Source: Nemertoderma westbladi
Lineage: Eukaryota > Xenacoelomorpha > Nemertodermatida > Nemertodermatidae
Assembly: GCA_032718475.1 (NCBI GenBank)
Contig: JAUCBJ010001897.1
Span: 1-64,000, forward strand
DNA: 64,000 nucleotides
Direction: 5' to 3'
Under the pieces are notes generated by a model that worked only from the letters and a program-made list of their open reading frames with translations, had not been told where the DNA came from and searched no databases. Below are positions 44,181 to 55,110 of this stretch, one piece after another; within the stretch, counting starts at the first letter, position 1, and each line of letters opens with the position of its first letter. Position numbers and translations under genes: made by a program.

Positions 44181-45689
44181 GAATGATTTGGAATGGGGGT
44201 GAAATTTTCCACGTGCGTTATGCATGCCTTTTTTGTGCATGACCACATGCTTATTGCATGTTCATTTTTGACTGGGGTAAGAAGTGCTATTTTTTTGGAA
44301 TCATCATGGATGATTATGTGAAAAAATTCGAGCTTATTTTTGTTTCGTACTTTTAAAGGAAAATACCACCATTTTTCAAAATAATTTTCAAATTTTGAAA
44401 AAACCACTGTTCTTTTTCGTAAAAAATCTATAACAGATGAACAATTGCAAAACTAAAAAAAACTGCTTGAATTGTATTATTGCACAGACTAGTAGCTTTC
44501 ATTTGATACCAAAAACTTTCAAATTGGTTGAAAAATGGTGGAGAAGTAGTGTTTTAAAAATTAAAAATACCATAATGTGATAATTACCTTTAAAGTTTTA
44601 ACCTTCCCGCACAAAAATTGTCAGTTGAGGGGAGAGTGGCTGAACCTACAGTATTAGCACTACTGAAGAGGTTTGATTGGCCGAAACAAGGATAAGCGCT
44701 GGTTCAACCCCTGGTGAGATGCTTTTTCATTTTTTCCATTTCTGAACAACTAATTACTCTGACGATTTTAATTAAATACATTCAACAACTATTAGAGCAT
44801 TCAAGCAGTAGCAGTATGCAATAACTAATAAATCATTCAGCTGACAAGCAATTTGCATTATGCTAATAGATATTCGCTTTCATTCGATTCAGTGAGAGAG
44901 AGTGGGCCATCATGTGGCATGCAACAAATTACAAACAAGCAGTAGGCTTAATGTTTGCCTATGGTCTGAAGGAGTCTGAGAGAAAGTGATCTCAGCCGCT
45001 AAATGTCATTAACCTATAAAATATCAGTGATTTTTACATTTCAAAATATAATGTTAGCCTATAGAGAATCATAGGAGACATTCATCCTTATAAACTTGGC
45101 ACAGAATGTACTCTCCACAGTATTAATGTTGGTATTAATACGATTTTAATTAAATACATACAACAACTATTGGAGCAGTCAACTCTCTCTAAAGTCAGTA
45201 GTAGGTAGGCCCTACCCATTAACTAAAAAAGTATGCTATTCGCATTCTTTTTTTCAGTTTATGTCTAAGAGCGACTTAATAGATAACCAAAATGTCCCAC
45301 AATTATGTGTATTTATTAAATATAATAAATGGCCTTTAGCAGAAGCAAAATAATGCATTGAAATTTCGAATGCTCATATCTCAGCTATTTCCCAATTAAG
45401 TTGATTTTTTTTACATATTTGCAATCCCAGCAATGTCTGCAATCCATAGCTACCAGTAAATCACTATAAGTTTGATGAATAGCTGCTGCATGACTGGAAT
45501 AATATCGATGGAGGCACCTTTTTTAAACGATTGCAGCTAAATAATGATCTCAATTTTCGAATAATAACTAAAAACACAAGAAAAAGTAAATCAATATAAT
45601 ATATAATTACCAACCACATCAAGATATAACAAAGCAAAGGATCGAAAAGCCCCCAAACATGTGAATTCCTATATCTATTTATGACAATC
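44181..45689. other. Non-coding stretch with possible SINE head
   Basis: AT-rich sequence. Near 44630-44730, GAGTGGCTGAAC...GGTTCAACCCC resembles widely spaced tRNA-type A and B boxes, but too weakly to call a SINE. GATTTTAATTAAATACAT[TA]CAACAACTATT occurs at about 44764 and again at 45141. No ORF is supported. Confidence 0.35.
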
Positions 45690-47016
45690 TCACCATCCTC
45701 TCAAAGCGAACACAGCAACCAGAGCGAATATAAATGGCAACCCCAACAAACTGAGAAGCGAGCAAGCAAGTTCCATACCAAAGTAATCATTAAACAATCC
45801 ACCAATTACAGGACCTATAATACCTCCAATAGAGAGCGCAATTTTATACATTTGTTGGAGAAGTGTTCTTGTATCTACATTATCATGATAACCACAAATA
45901 TTCACAGCTAGTTGTGTTTGTGTTTCCAGTCCAGGTGTTTCAATTAGTCCAGTACTGAATCCAAGAAGTGCATATCCAGTGATAGATATGGTGAGAACAT
46001 GAGGTAAACCGAGTAGCTCTGTTGGACCTATTAGTTGCATTGACACTGCTAGTAACATTGCACCAAATACAGTTGGTAAGATGGTTTTCAATTTATTCAT
46101 CATTAAGGATAGTATTAGAGCAGTAGAAGCATAAAGTCCTGGAAATATCATATAGATACGACCAATATTGTACTGGTTGACATTGTAGTTATGGTGAATG
46201 TAGGCAGCATAGTTTGCAACGATAAAGGATGGTAGTATTCTGTTATATACAATTAAAATGAATATAAGTAAAATTGCTGGATTTGTCAGAAGCACAACAA
46301 TAGATGGTCTGTCTTTCGATTCACATCTGTCGTAAATATATTGTGGCGACTCCAACCAGCAGTAAAGGACAATAATAAGAAACATCAAACTAGATATTAT
46401 AAATGGGAACTCAAAACCCAATGAAACAAAAATGGATGAACCAAAAACTGGTGCAACCATGCATCCCACAGTACCATCACTAACTACAGGATAAACTAGC
46501 TAATAAAGTTCTTCGGGAAGGCCATAATTCCATCAATAGACTGTATGAATATATATAACTGATGTTGAGTCCAACTCCTTCGATGATGCGCAGAGAAAAA
46601 CAGGCGAATGTATATAATCCATTGCTGTTATTTGGGATATATTCTACAAAACCGAATGCCAATTGGGAAACTGTACCAATTGTACCGAATAGGCCCAAAG
46701 ATATCCGAGTTCCCCAATTGTTGATAGAGTAAGGAGGAAAAGTAATGTATATTATAAGTCTAATAGTAGCAAACATTGCTAAAAATGCACCAATCATTGT
46801 CTTCGACCAACCACGTTCTTCTACAATAATTGGAAAGAATGTTTCCATTAGATTCTGACACCATCCTGGTATCAATTGATACATGAGCAATATGGCCACC
46901 AACATGTAAAGTCGCCAGCCCTTTTGATGGCCATTCTGGTTAGTAATAATTTTATTTGTATTCTCACATGATATAATGGAAGCTTCTCCTTCTGACATCT
47001 TATAATCAAACTTCAA
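45690..47016 (-). pseudogene. MFS transporter, SLC18B1-like, paralogue with a frameshift
   Basis: Two open frames (47016-46480 and 46469-45690) align end to end with the intact transporter at 25739-27052. They share the EERGWSKTMIGA loop, the LMELWPSRRTLLASL segment and the GPVIGGLFNDYFGME segment. At the junction (about 46470-46500) this copy has four extra bases relative to the intact one, giving a stop after LLASLSCS. The second half has no other lesion, so the break looks recent, or is a sequencing error. It has the same strand and lack of introns as the intact copy 19 kb away. Confidence 0.8.
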
Positions 47017-47522
47017 ATGGTGTATTTTATTGTATACTAATTAATGATATTTACTTTATGGAAAATGGTAAAGCCATTGGAATGCTAGATATATATTAAG
47101 TATTCTTGTATAAATTTTACGAAAATCTGCTAAGGAATGGTCTTCTAAGTTGATGAATGTGCATCAATTCTACCTATCTTTCTACGTATCTTTCTGTTAG
47201 TTTATCTGAGATTTATAGTATCCTATCCTAGCTTTGATTTTCATGGCTGAGCCCACCCCTTGTTTGTTGCATTTAAAGCATGATACTAAATACACAAGAT
47301 TGTTGCGTCAAATGTCATGTTACATCTAATTAATTGTACACTGTTTATTTTATCCCTAGTATTTTATAGGTATATAGGTTTATTTATAGGTAGCATCGCC
47401 TTACATAGTACACATGTAGATCTTTTGCAGTATGTTGCTTCCCCTATTGTTTACAGTTTATTGTAATGATTCTCTTTATATTTTGAAGGCGCTATGTGTA
47501 AAGTTGGTGTAAACGATGTGCC

Positions 47523-47730
47523 GACAGTGTCTGCATAACATTGTGCTGACAGTGTGCAGCTAATGTGCTGTCAATTTGCCGACAGTGTTGGCAATACGTT
47601 GTGCCGACAGTGTTGGCATTATGTTATACTGACAGTGTCGGCGTTACATTGTGCCGGCAGTGTCGATGTTTTGTTGTGCCGACAGTGTTAGCGTTATGTT
47701 GTGCCGACAGTGTCAGCGTTACGTTACCTT
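47523..47730. repeat. 25-bp minisatellite, about eight units
   Basis: GACAGTGT recurs every 25 bp, with consensus GACAGTGTCGGCGTTACGTTGTGCC and variants; the first interval is longer. It is open in one plus-strand frame only by chance and is followed by a 13-C run. Confidence 0.85.
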
Positions 47731-47762
47731 CTCTTTCATGGTTTTCTAGAACCCCCCCCCCC

Positions 47763-48418
47763 CCATCTCAAAATGATCGAACAAATGTTTCCAAGATGCT
47801 GAGCGAATTCGGCATAAAGTCCAACTCTATCGATGTTTTCCATCGTTTTGGTCCTGTTAAGGGCCTTGGCACTCACCCTATTATCGTGAAATTCTTGGGT
47901 CACTCTCATCACATCACTATACTGCCTTTGCGAACAAAGCGAAGCTTCCAGACCATGTGTATGTAACCGAACATTTAACAAGTTACAAGGATTCCAAATA
48001 TATAACAATATCTGAATTTCGTTGAGAAACAGTTGAGATATAGGCGTTCAATTATTGTAAGAATTATTTTCTGAAAATTTTCGGGTTTAATGCAACCCTT
48101 CAATGTTGTTCTAAACTATGGAACCACTCTGGAAAACTATGGGAAACGGGCATTCTCCATCACTGCTCCTACAGTATGGAACACTCTACCCCTCAACTTT
48201 CGACGTTCGCCAACATTAAATGCCTTCAAGACGGGACTCAAAACACATCTTTTTAAACAGGGATATGTCATCTAACTCACAGAGAACATCTCTTTTTAAC
48301 TCTTTCCTTTTTTAGCGTTGTCTTTGTTATTAATTCAGTAAATTTTATATTGTGATATTTTTTATAGCGCCTTGAAATAATGCACAGAAAGGCGCTCTAT
48401 AAATTATTATTATAAGGC
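47763..48418 (+). pseudogene. LINE fragment: ORF1 RRM piece joined to ORF2 C-terminus and 3' end
   Basis: 47763-47965 gives FGIKSNSIDVFHRFGPVKG followed by THPIIVKFLGHSH. This matches the RRM region of LINE ORF1 proteins (R-x-G...RPIIVKF), and a shifted frame then reads VYVTEHLTSYK. 48090-48275 gives KRAFSITAPTVWNTLPL, then LKTHLFKQ, the common C-terminal tail of animal LINE ORF2. The 3' region has GCGCCTTGAAATAATGC, then AAAGGCGCTCTATAAA and a TTATTATTATA end. The middle of the element is missing. Confidence 0.75.
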
Positions 48419-48599
48419 CCATTAGATCAACCACCGAATATACATATATGAATAATATTCGGAAAATAGTATTTCAAAATGATAATAAATATTGTTAATA
48501 TTAATTAGTTCGGAAATGCAATTATTTTACTGATGGGATATGATAAATGAGGATAACATTGGTGATATTTGATTAACTTTATACCATTCCTATAAATGG

Positions 48600-49869
48600 T
48601 TGCAACAGCCAAGTGTGAGATCCAGCTTCACACTACAGCTGAGGCTAACAGATGAGGTTCTTGCCTCTGAGGCGTCAGATCACTGTGAGGGCTATACTGC
48701 CTTTACAGAGGCAGTTAAGTTAGCAGCTGCAGAAACAGTTCCTGTATACCCTCGAAACAGGCCCCCTGGACTGACAACAAAATTCAGAAGTGCCGAAATG
48801 ACCTCTACAAGGCGCAGAAAGAGTCCCGACTCAAACGACTACAGCGGCCAATAATGCAGTTAAGGCTGCATCTAGGTCCCTGAACAGGCAGTACTCTGTT
48901 AATTTACAGGAGCTATTAAACCAACGGGTTGATGCCATCAATGATGCTGACGACAGCAGGCAATCATCCCAGGCATGGAGATCGATCAACTTGCTTGCTG
49001 GTCGAAAAAGCCAACCAACCACCAAGGTTAAGGCTGAATCACCAGCCGATCTCCTCAATGGTTGGAAGGCCCACTTTGAAAAGCTCCTCAATAATGACAG
49101 GGTATTGCCTGATAACTTTATAGAAGTAAAAGTGTCTGAGTCTGTACTCCCAGATATCCCCATTGGCGATATCTCCTTTGCAGAAGTGAAGGCTGCTGCA
49201 AAGAGCATTAAGACCAATCGTGCCAGTGGAGTAGGTGGTGTTCCCCCTGAGGTCTTTAAAATACCTGAGTGTTTAAAGCTCATCTATCCCATCATAGTAG
49301 ACATGTACCGAACAACAAGAGTCCCACAAGAAATGAAAACAAATAAGTTGGTGCCAGTTCCCAAGAAGTGCAACCTAACACTCTATGGTTCTTTTCGGGG
49401 AATCTCATTGATCTCGATTGCTGCAAAGCTATACAATATAATTATATTAAATCGCATCTGGGATCCCATTGAGAGACTGCTCCGTGGAAATCAGAATGGG
49501 TTCCGTAAAGGTCGTGGGACCATGGAACTCATTTTGGCACTTAGAAGGATAATTGAAGAATTATCAAATAAGAAAGACAGGCATCTGGCTGTTATCTTTG
49601 TTGACTTCTTCAAGGCCTTTGATTCAGTCTCTCGCTCACGTATGTTCAGCATTCTTTCATTATATGGGATTCCTGAGTAAATTATTGCAGCAATCAGATT
49701 AGTATACGATGGTTCGACAACATTTATGTCTACTGTTGACGGTGACACAGAACCATTTAAAGTGTTATGGGGCGTCCTCCAAGGAGACACACTTGCACCA
49801 TTCTTGTTCATTATTGTGGTTGACTATGTTCTACGCATGTCCTTAGATCATCATAATGATGATGGGGTG
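48600..49869 (+). mobile_element. LINE A copy 4, truncated at the 3' side
   Basis: This contains a segment upstream of the RT not present in the other copies (48600-48790), then RT through GVLQGDTLAPFLF and VVDYVLRMSLDHHNDDG. It stops matching at 49869, just before the catalytic FADD region. One stop interrupts it (49678-49680, near GIPE). A 3' truncation is unusual for a LINE and suggests a later deletion or recombination. Confidence 0.85.
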
Positions 49870-50009
49870 TTGCCGAATTGTTGCCGAACACCTGCGCAAG
49901 GAACTATATTGAAAATTTAGAAAAATTAATGCCATTTATTGTGTGCTTTTCGACAATATTCTCCTCGACGAATGTCAGGAAATCGAAATATAATTTAAAT
50001 AGGAGTTGC

Positions 50010-50150
50010 AAGTAATCAAAGTGTATAATGTATGTTATATTGTTAGATGCGTTATATAAACATCCTGAACACATGTTATGTCCGCAACAGTACAGGTTTG
50101 AGCTGATTGACCAGGAATATATTAAAGTATAATATTAAAATAAATTATGA
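50010..50150. repeat. Repeat R, partial copy
   Basis: This shares GAACACATGTTATGTCCGCA, ACAGTACAGGTTTGAGC and AATATATTAAAGTATAATATT with repeat R copies 1 and 2 in the same orientation. Confidence 0.6.
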
Positions 50151-50260
50151 TCTGTGGGTCGAGCCACAAAGTTGGCAATGCTGCGCCTTTAGGGGGTTGG
50201 GTAAATTTTGGAAAATAGTTGTTTGCATTGTTGTCATTGTCGGTGTTACCATTTTGACAT

Positions 50261-50463
50261 GCTAATTATTGCTGAATGCATCCAAATGCTGAATCATTCT
50301 TTATGAAGGTGATTTATCTACAGTTCTCCAGTCTACCGCTAAATGGTGAACATATGAAATTGGCTCATTATTGCTGAATGCAACCAAATGCTGAATGTTT
50401 CTTTAGGTAGGTGATTCATCTACAGTTCTCCAGTCTACCGCTAGATGGCGAACATATGAAAGT
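50261..50463. repeat. Two 102-bp tandem units
   Basis: Two adjacent units start GCTAATTATTGCTGAATGCA and GCTCATTATTGCTGAATGCA. Both contain CTACAGTTCTCCAGTCTACC and end GAACATATGAAA. Confidence 0.85.
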
Positions 50464-51147
50464 GATAATAACGTTGTCCATTTCGTTGATCTTAATATGT
50501 TTAAGCTGATTCTTGGAGTATATGTAACATAACAAATGCTGCGTCTTTTTGAGAAATGCATTGGAGTTGAGCTGTCTTATTACTACCTAGCAAAGTCAAT
50601 GTAGCAATATGGCCTGTCGGCCAATCAAAGGGAAGATCATGTGTTGAGCAATCTATTATATTGTCATTGTCATTATATTGTGTTTCACACACACACATAT
50701 ATATATATATATATTGCTTATCCATTGTGCATTGTACAGGAATGAATCACTGTAGGCGATTCCCCAATATTGTGTCAGTGACTTGCTAGAGAGAACTAAC
50801 CAATCGATTACTATATCTTAATTTCTACTACCGCAATAGCCAAGAACCAATCAGAATAATTGGCAACAAGTGAACTAACTAGTTCACTTACAGCAAGCCA
50901 GGGTAGGGTGTTCACGCTTTTGTAACTTACACAGTTTTCCAACAAACAATTTTATTTATCTAAACTGCCTACAATACCTGCAGTAGGCCTACTACTAAGT
51001 ACTAACTGCTGAACTGATTAATATGTAATATAAATAAACATGGAATCTAGAGAAGTGAAGACGGATCTACTTTTGTGGCAACCACCACGTCAACACGTAG
51101 ATGTCCCTGTGGACGACTGGCTAGGATAATTAAATTTTGAGTAACAT

Positions 51148-51834
51148 TGAATTGTAGAAGTGGATAATGACAGATTGGTATATATAAATTATCTTTATAA
51201 ACATATGAACACATGTCATATTCGCAACAGTGCAGGTTTGGGCAGATTTACCAAGAATATATTAAAGTATAATATTGAAGTTAATTATTATTTTGTTGGA
51301 GCATTATTTCTGATATAATTGATATCTTTGAACAAGTTCTAAATATTAAAAATTCGTATAAATATATACAAGAACTTAAAAATTAATATATTCAAGAAAT
51401 GAAAACCAGTCCAATGATGTATTTATGATGGCCAGGGACTACCATATGTTCTGCTGCCTATAAGTAATACTAATTAAATTATAATTTGAATGGGAGAGTA
51501 AATTGGTTCTGTTTCAAATATAATTTCATTTTATTACTATTTGGTAAAATATCGGGGGGGGGGGGCATGTTCCTGAATTAAGGGACTTTTTCATGAGATG
51601 ATGTAAGCCAATTCCCCCCCCCCCCCCCCCCCCCACTCTCTTCTGGATGTTACCTAGATTCTTATTTCGAAGGTTTATCACTCCTTCACTATCCAACTTT
51701 TTTACTCCCCCAATATAATATCCTCAATTAAGACATTATGTATTACAGTAGTAGCACGAGAACAAAATGTAGGCATTTAATTTAATTGTATCCAATCTAG
51801 TATCCCCAGCAACAAATGCGTGTTATTAAATTAA
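51148..51834. repeat. Dispersed ~690-bp repeat R, copy 2
   Basis: This aligns to 29310-29985 over the full length, with G- and C-runs (near 51554 and 51617) longer than in copy 1. No ORF. The stretch 50464-51147 has only an AT microsatellite near 50697 and no supported gene. Confidence 0.65.
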
Positions 51835-51849
51835 CAAAATGACGATGAT

Positions 51850-51970
51850 AATGAGCTCTCGTGTTACTAACTAACACGAGCCCTCGCGTTACTATCACGA
51901 GCCCTCATGATAGCTAACACGAGTCTCATGATAGCTAACATGAGACCTCGTGATAGCTCTAACACGATAT
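51850..51970. repeat. Short irregular repeat of CACGAG/CTCGTG words
   Basis: GATAGCTAACACGAG and CTCATGATAGCTAACA recur three to four times in 120 bp, with inverted words (CTCGTG...CACGAG) that can pair. The following 51971-52840 is AT-rich with no gene. Confidence 0.6.
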
Positions 51971-52840
51971 GGGATCGCTGGCGTTTTCTAAGTTACCTTT
52001 TCCACTCTGTTTAAGTTGGTAACAACAACGAAGACAAATTTTCTTAGTATTTGTGAACTCTGAGGCAATTAATACTTTACCAAACCCACTTTCCTCGTAA
52101 AACTGTAACAGGCCGTAAAAATAACTTATGAGTGTTATTATTTCTAATTAATGAATAATGCAACCATAATAAACAAACTGAAATAAAAATTGAAATTAAT
52201 TGCTGAAATAATTTGATAATCTGAAATTAAAATCATGATATTTTAATAATTTTTTTATGCAACATGAAAAACGTAATTAATATTAAAATATGACATTACA
52301 GCTATTGAAAAAAAAACACAAATCATGTTTATCTAATCAGCAGATACTATATTGCGTAGTAGGCCTACGGGTATAGTTTAACCTTTTCAGTCCTAACACT
52401 GGTGGCGTGTTTCATAACACATTTAGTATTTACGGAATGAGCAACATTTCAGTGTTTAAACGGGATCAGACTTTTCGGGATTTCCGGTTTGGGGATCGGG
52501 GCAGGATTTCTGCAATTTTGTGAAAGTTTTCAATATTTCCATGTGGCAGTGTGTGTATTAAGGGTTTGGAGTTTGGACAAATTTATTTCACTATGCTGAA
52601 ATATTAGTGAGATTTAAATTATATTAATATATATATTAATATACATTAGTTGATTTTTGGATGGTTAACTGACATATCAAGCCGGCATAGCATTCTTAAT
52701 ATTATTATTAATATTAGTATTACAAACAACAATCAGCCCATATCTATTTGTAACTATTCTACATCGATCTATCTACCTACAGCACATATGATATTATAAT
52801 TTATACTAATTATAAATATGTAGTTATTAAGTGAAAATTA

Positions 52841-54526
52841 CTAAGGGAGGATAATGGGATATAAACTATTATCGCACATATCATTAATTCGTGAACCATG
52901 AAAATATGCATAGCAAATAATTGAATTGATGATTACATTATTAGACATAGAAATTCTACTATGTAAACTGGAAATTGATTTATATCGAATGTGAATGAAA
53001 CATGGTAAATTATTACAACCGAAGAAATTCGACATACTAGCACCAAACGGGATCGAGAAAAGCTTATTGTGCTGCGTTATTGTACGCTACTCTATAAGTC
53101 GGTTGTAAACAATTGATGAGTAATTACTACGTGACCAGAGAGCATTGCAGTACAGCGGAGTTATAAATGCACGAAACAGTTTCACTTTCACTAAATTAGA
53201 GCAGCGTATAAATTTACGAATTAACATGTTAGCGCGAGCGTAAACACCTCGAGTTAATTTCTTAATATCATAATCGTCATCTCGTGTATCATGAATAACA
53301 AGGCCTAGGTATGCATACATGCTCGTTCTAGAAAGTACACGATCAAAAAGAAAAACCTGCGCCATTTGGCTTACTTTTCGTGAGTTCGGGCAAAATATCA
53401 TAACTTTACTTTTCTTTAAGTTGAAAGAAATCGAGTGCGAAATAGCATATTCCTCGCAGATGTTAATCAGTTTCTGCAAACCTACCAATGAATTTGATAT
53501 CAAACTGATATCGTCTGCGTACATTGAATGGTTTATCCTACGCCCGTTAATCATACAACCAACATTAGCACAAGATAAATTACAAGATAGGTTGTCCATG
53601 TACACATTGAAAAAATATCCAGACAACACTCCACCTTGCTTGACGCCATTGGACACTGTAAATGATTTGGAGCATGTGGAACTCCATCTCACTTTCAATG
53701 TCTGATTGCGGTACCAAAATGTGAGGAGGCGAACAAGATAAAGGGGAATGTTCCGAGAAATTAATTTCTGGAATAATTTATCATGGTCGATTCGATCAAA
53801 AGCTTTGGAGGCATCCAAGAAACAAACATAAACTGGCGTCTCGTTGTCTAGGTAATAATCTATTACTTCTTTTAATATATATACACATAATTCTGTACCG
53901 CTATTCGGTTTGAAAGCATACTGATAATCACTGCATATTAAATGGGTTTGTATCCGAGATAAAATAATATATTCTAAAAGCTTACTGAAGGCCGTTGCTA
54001 TGGCAACTGGTTGATAGTTCGCTTTGTCGCTTATATCACCATTCTTATCTTTAATAATCGGTACTATGATACTATCGATAATTGCACTTGGTAGAAAACC
54101 GTGTTTAAGCACAGAGCTTAAAAATAATGCTATGAGTAAGTTAAGTCGTTCACAATTGCTGTTTATAAAGTGTTCAACTGACAAATTGTCAGAACCTAAT
54201 GATTTCCCGACTTTCAAATTTGAGATAGCATAACTAACTTCGGAAGCACTAATTGTCATATTTTCTTCCGAGTGAAAAATATTTGAATAATGTCCAAATA
54301 CATTTGAACCATATAAGTTATCAGTTAATAATTGATCAACTATATTGTTTACTGGAAACTCTTTAGTATCATCCTTACTACAATTAAATAACTCAGAGAA
54401 GTCATTTGCGAACATATCACAGATGTCTTTCTGTCTGAGCGATCTGTGAGATATCAAGGCCCATTGATTTGGAATGACATTCCGTCCGCTATTCGCGAAC
54501 TCAAAAACAAAATTACGTTTTCGCAT
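52841..54526 (-). pseudogene. LINE C3 (CR1/L2-group) reverse transcriptase
   Basis: A 479-residue open frame (54526-53087) covers the RT: an ISNLKVGKSLGSDNLSVEH stretch, ANYQPVAIATAFSKLLEYI, YAFKPNSGTEL, CFLDASKAFDRIDH, VKQGGVLSGYFF, MYADDISLIS (catalytic Asp pair) and KKSKVMIF. It ends in IVYNRLIE and resumes in another frame at 53035-52841 (FFGCNNLPCFIHIRYKS), so there is one shift near 53085. The endonuclease half is absent and the 5' end is truncated around 54530. It is closer to LINE C2 than to C1. Confidence 0.85.
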
Positions 54527-55110
54527 AAATATAGGAAATTGTTGCTTGAATAAATCTAATTTTAATAAATAATATAAATATTAAATAAATTAGTAAATAA
54601 ATAAATAAATAATATTATTTTTTTCTTCATCTGTATACGTCACCCACCCTTTTCACCAATTAAAAAATAATAAACATAAATAAAGAATAGACCTATTCCA
54701 TTATAGCAGATAGTGCCTCCTATATGCTAATCTTGTCATGAAAGTCAGGTATGGTAATTCAATATTTCAATATTGCAATAGAATTAACTCAAAACTTGTT
54801 GAATGTGGTGTAAATTGTCTTCGGCTACTTGTATTCTTACTCGCTCCACCCCCCACCCCTCCCCCCCCCACACCCACCCCACTCTCGCCCAATCCTCCCT
54901 TCGATATCCCCCCTGGTCCTCTAGCTGCTTCAGCTGGACTATACTAGCTTTTGCTATTGCTCGGCTGTAGTAGCGCACTCTGCTACCGTTATTAATTATA
55001 ATTGTATTAAATAGGAATAAAAAAAAATTGTGTAGTATGTGCAATTCGAGGTACCAGGAGAAATAAATAAATAAATAAATAAAAACGAGGAAACACCAAG
55101 GGTCTTCAGT
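54527..55110. other. Non-coding stretch between LINE C3 and exonuclease copy 3
   Basis: This holds two (AAAT)n microsatellites (about 54590-54612 and 55060-55082) and a C-rich run at 54845-54890. Short ORFs overlap the low-complexity sequence and are not called. Confidence 0.4.
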
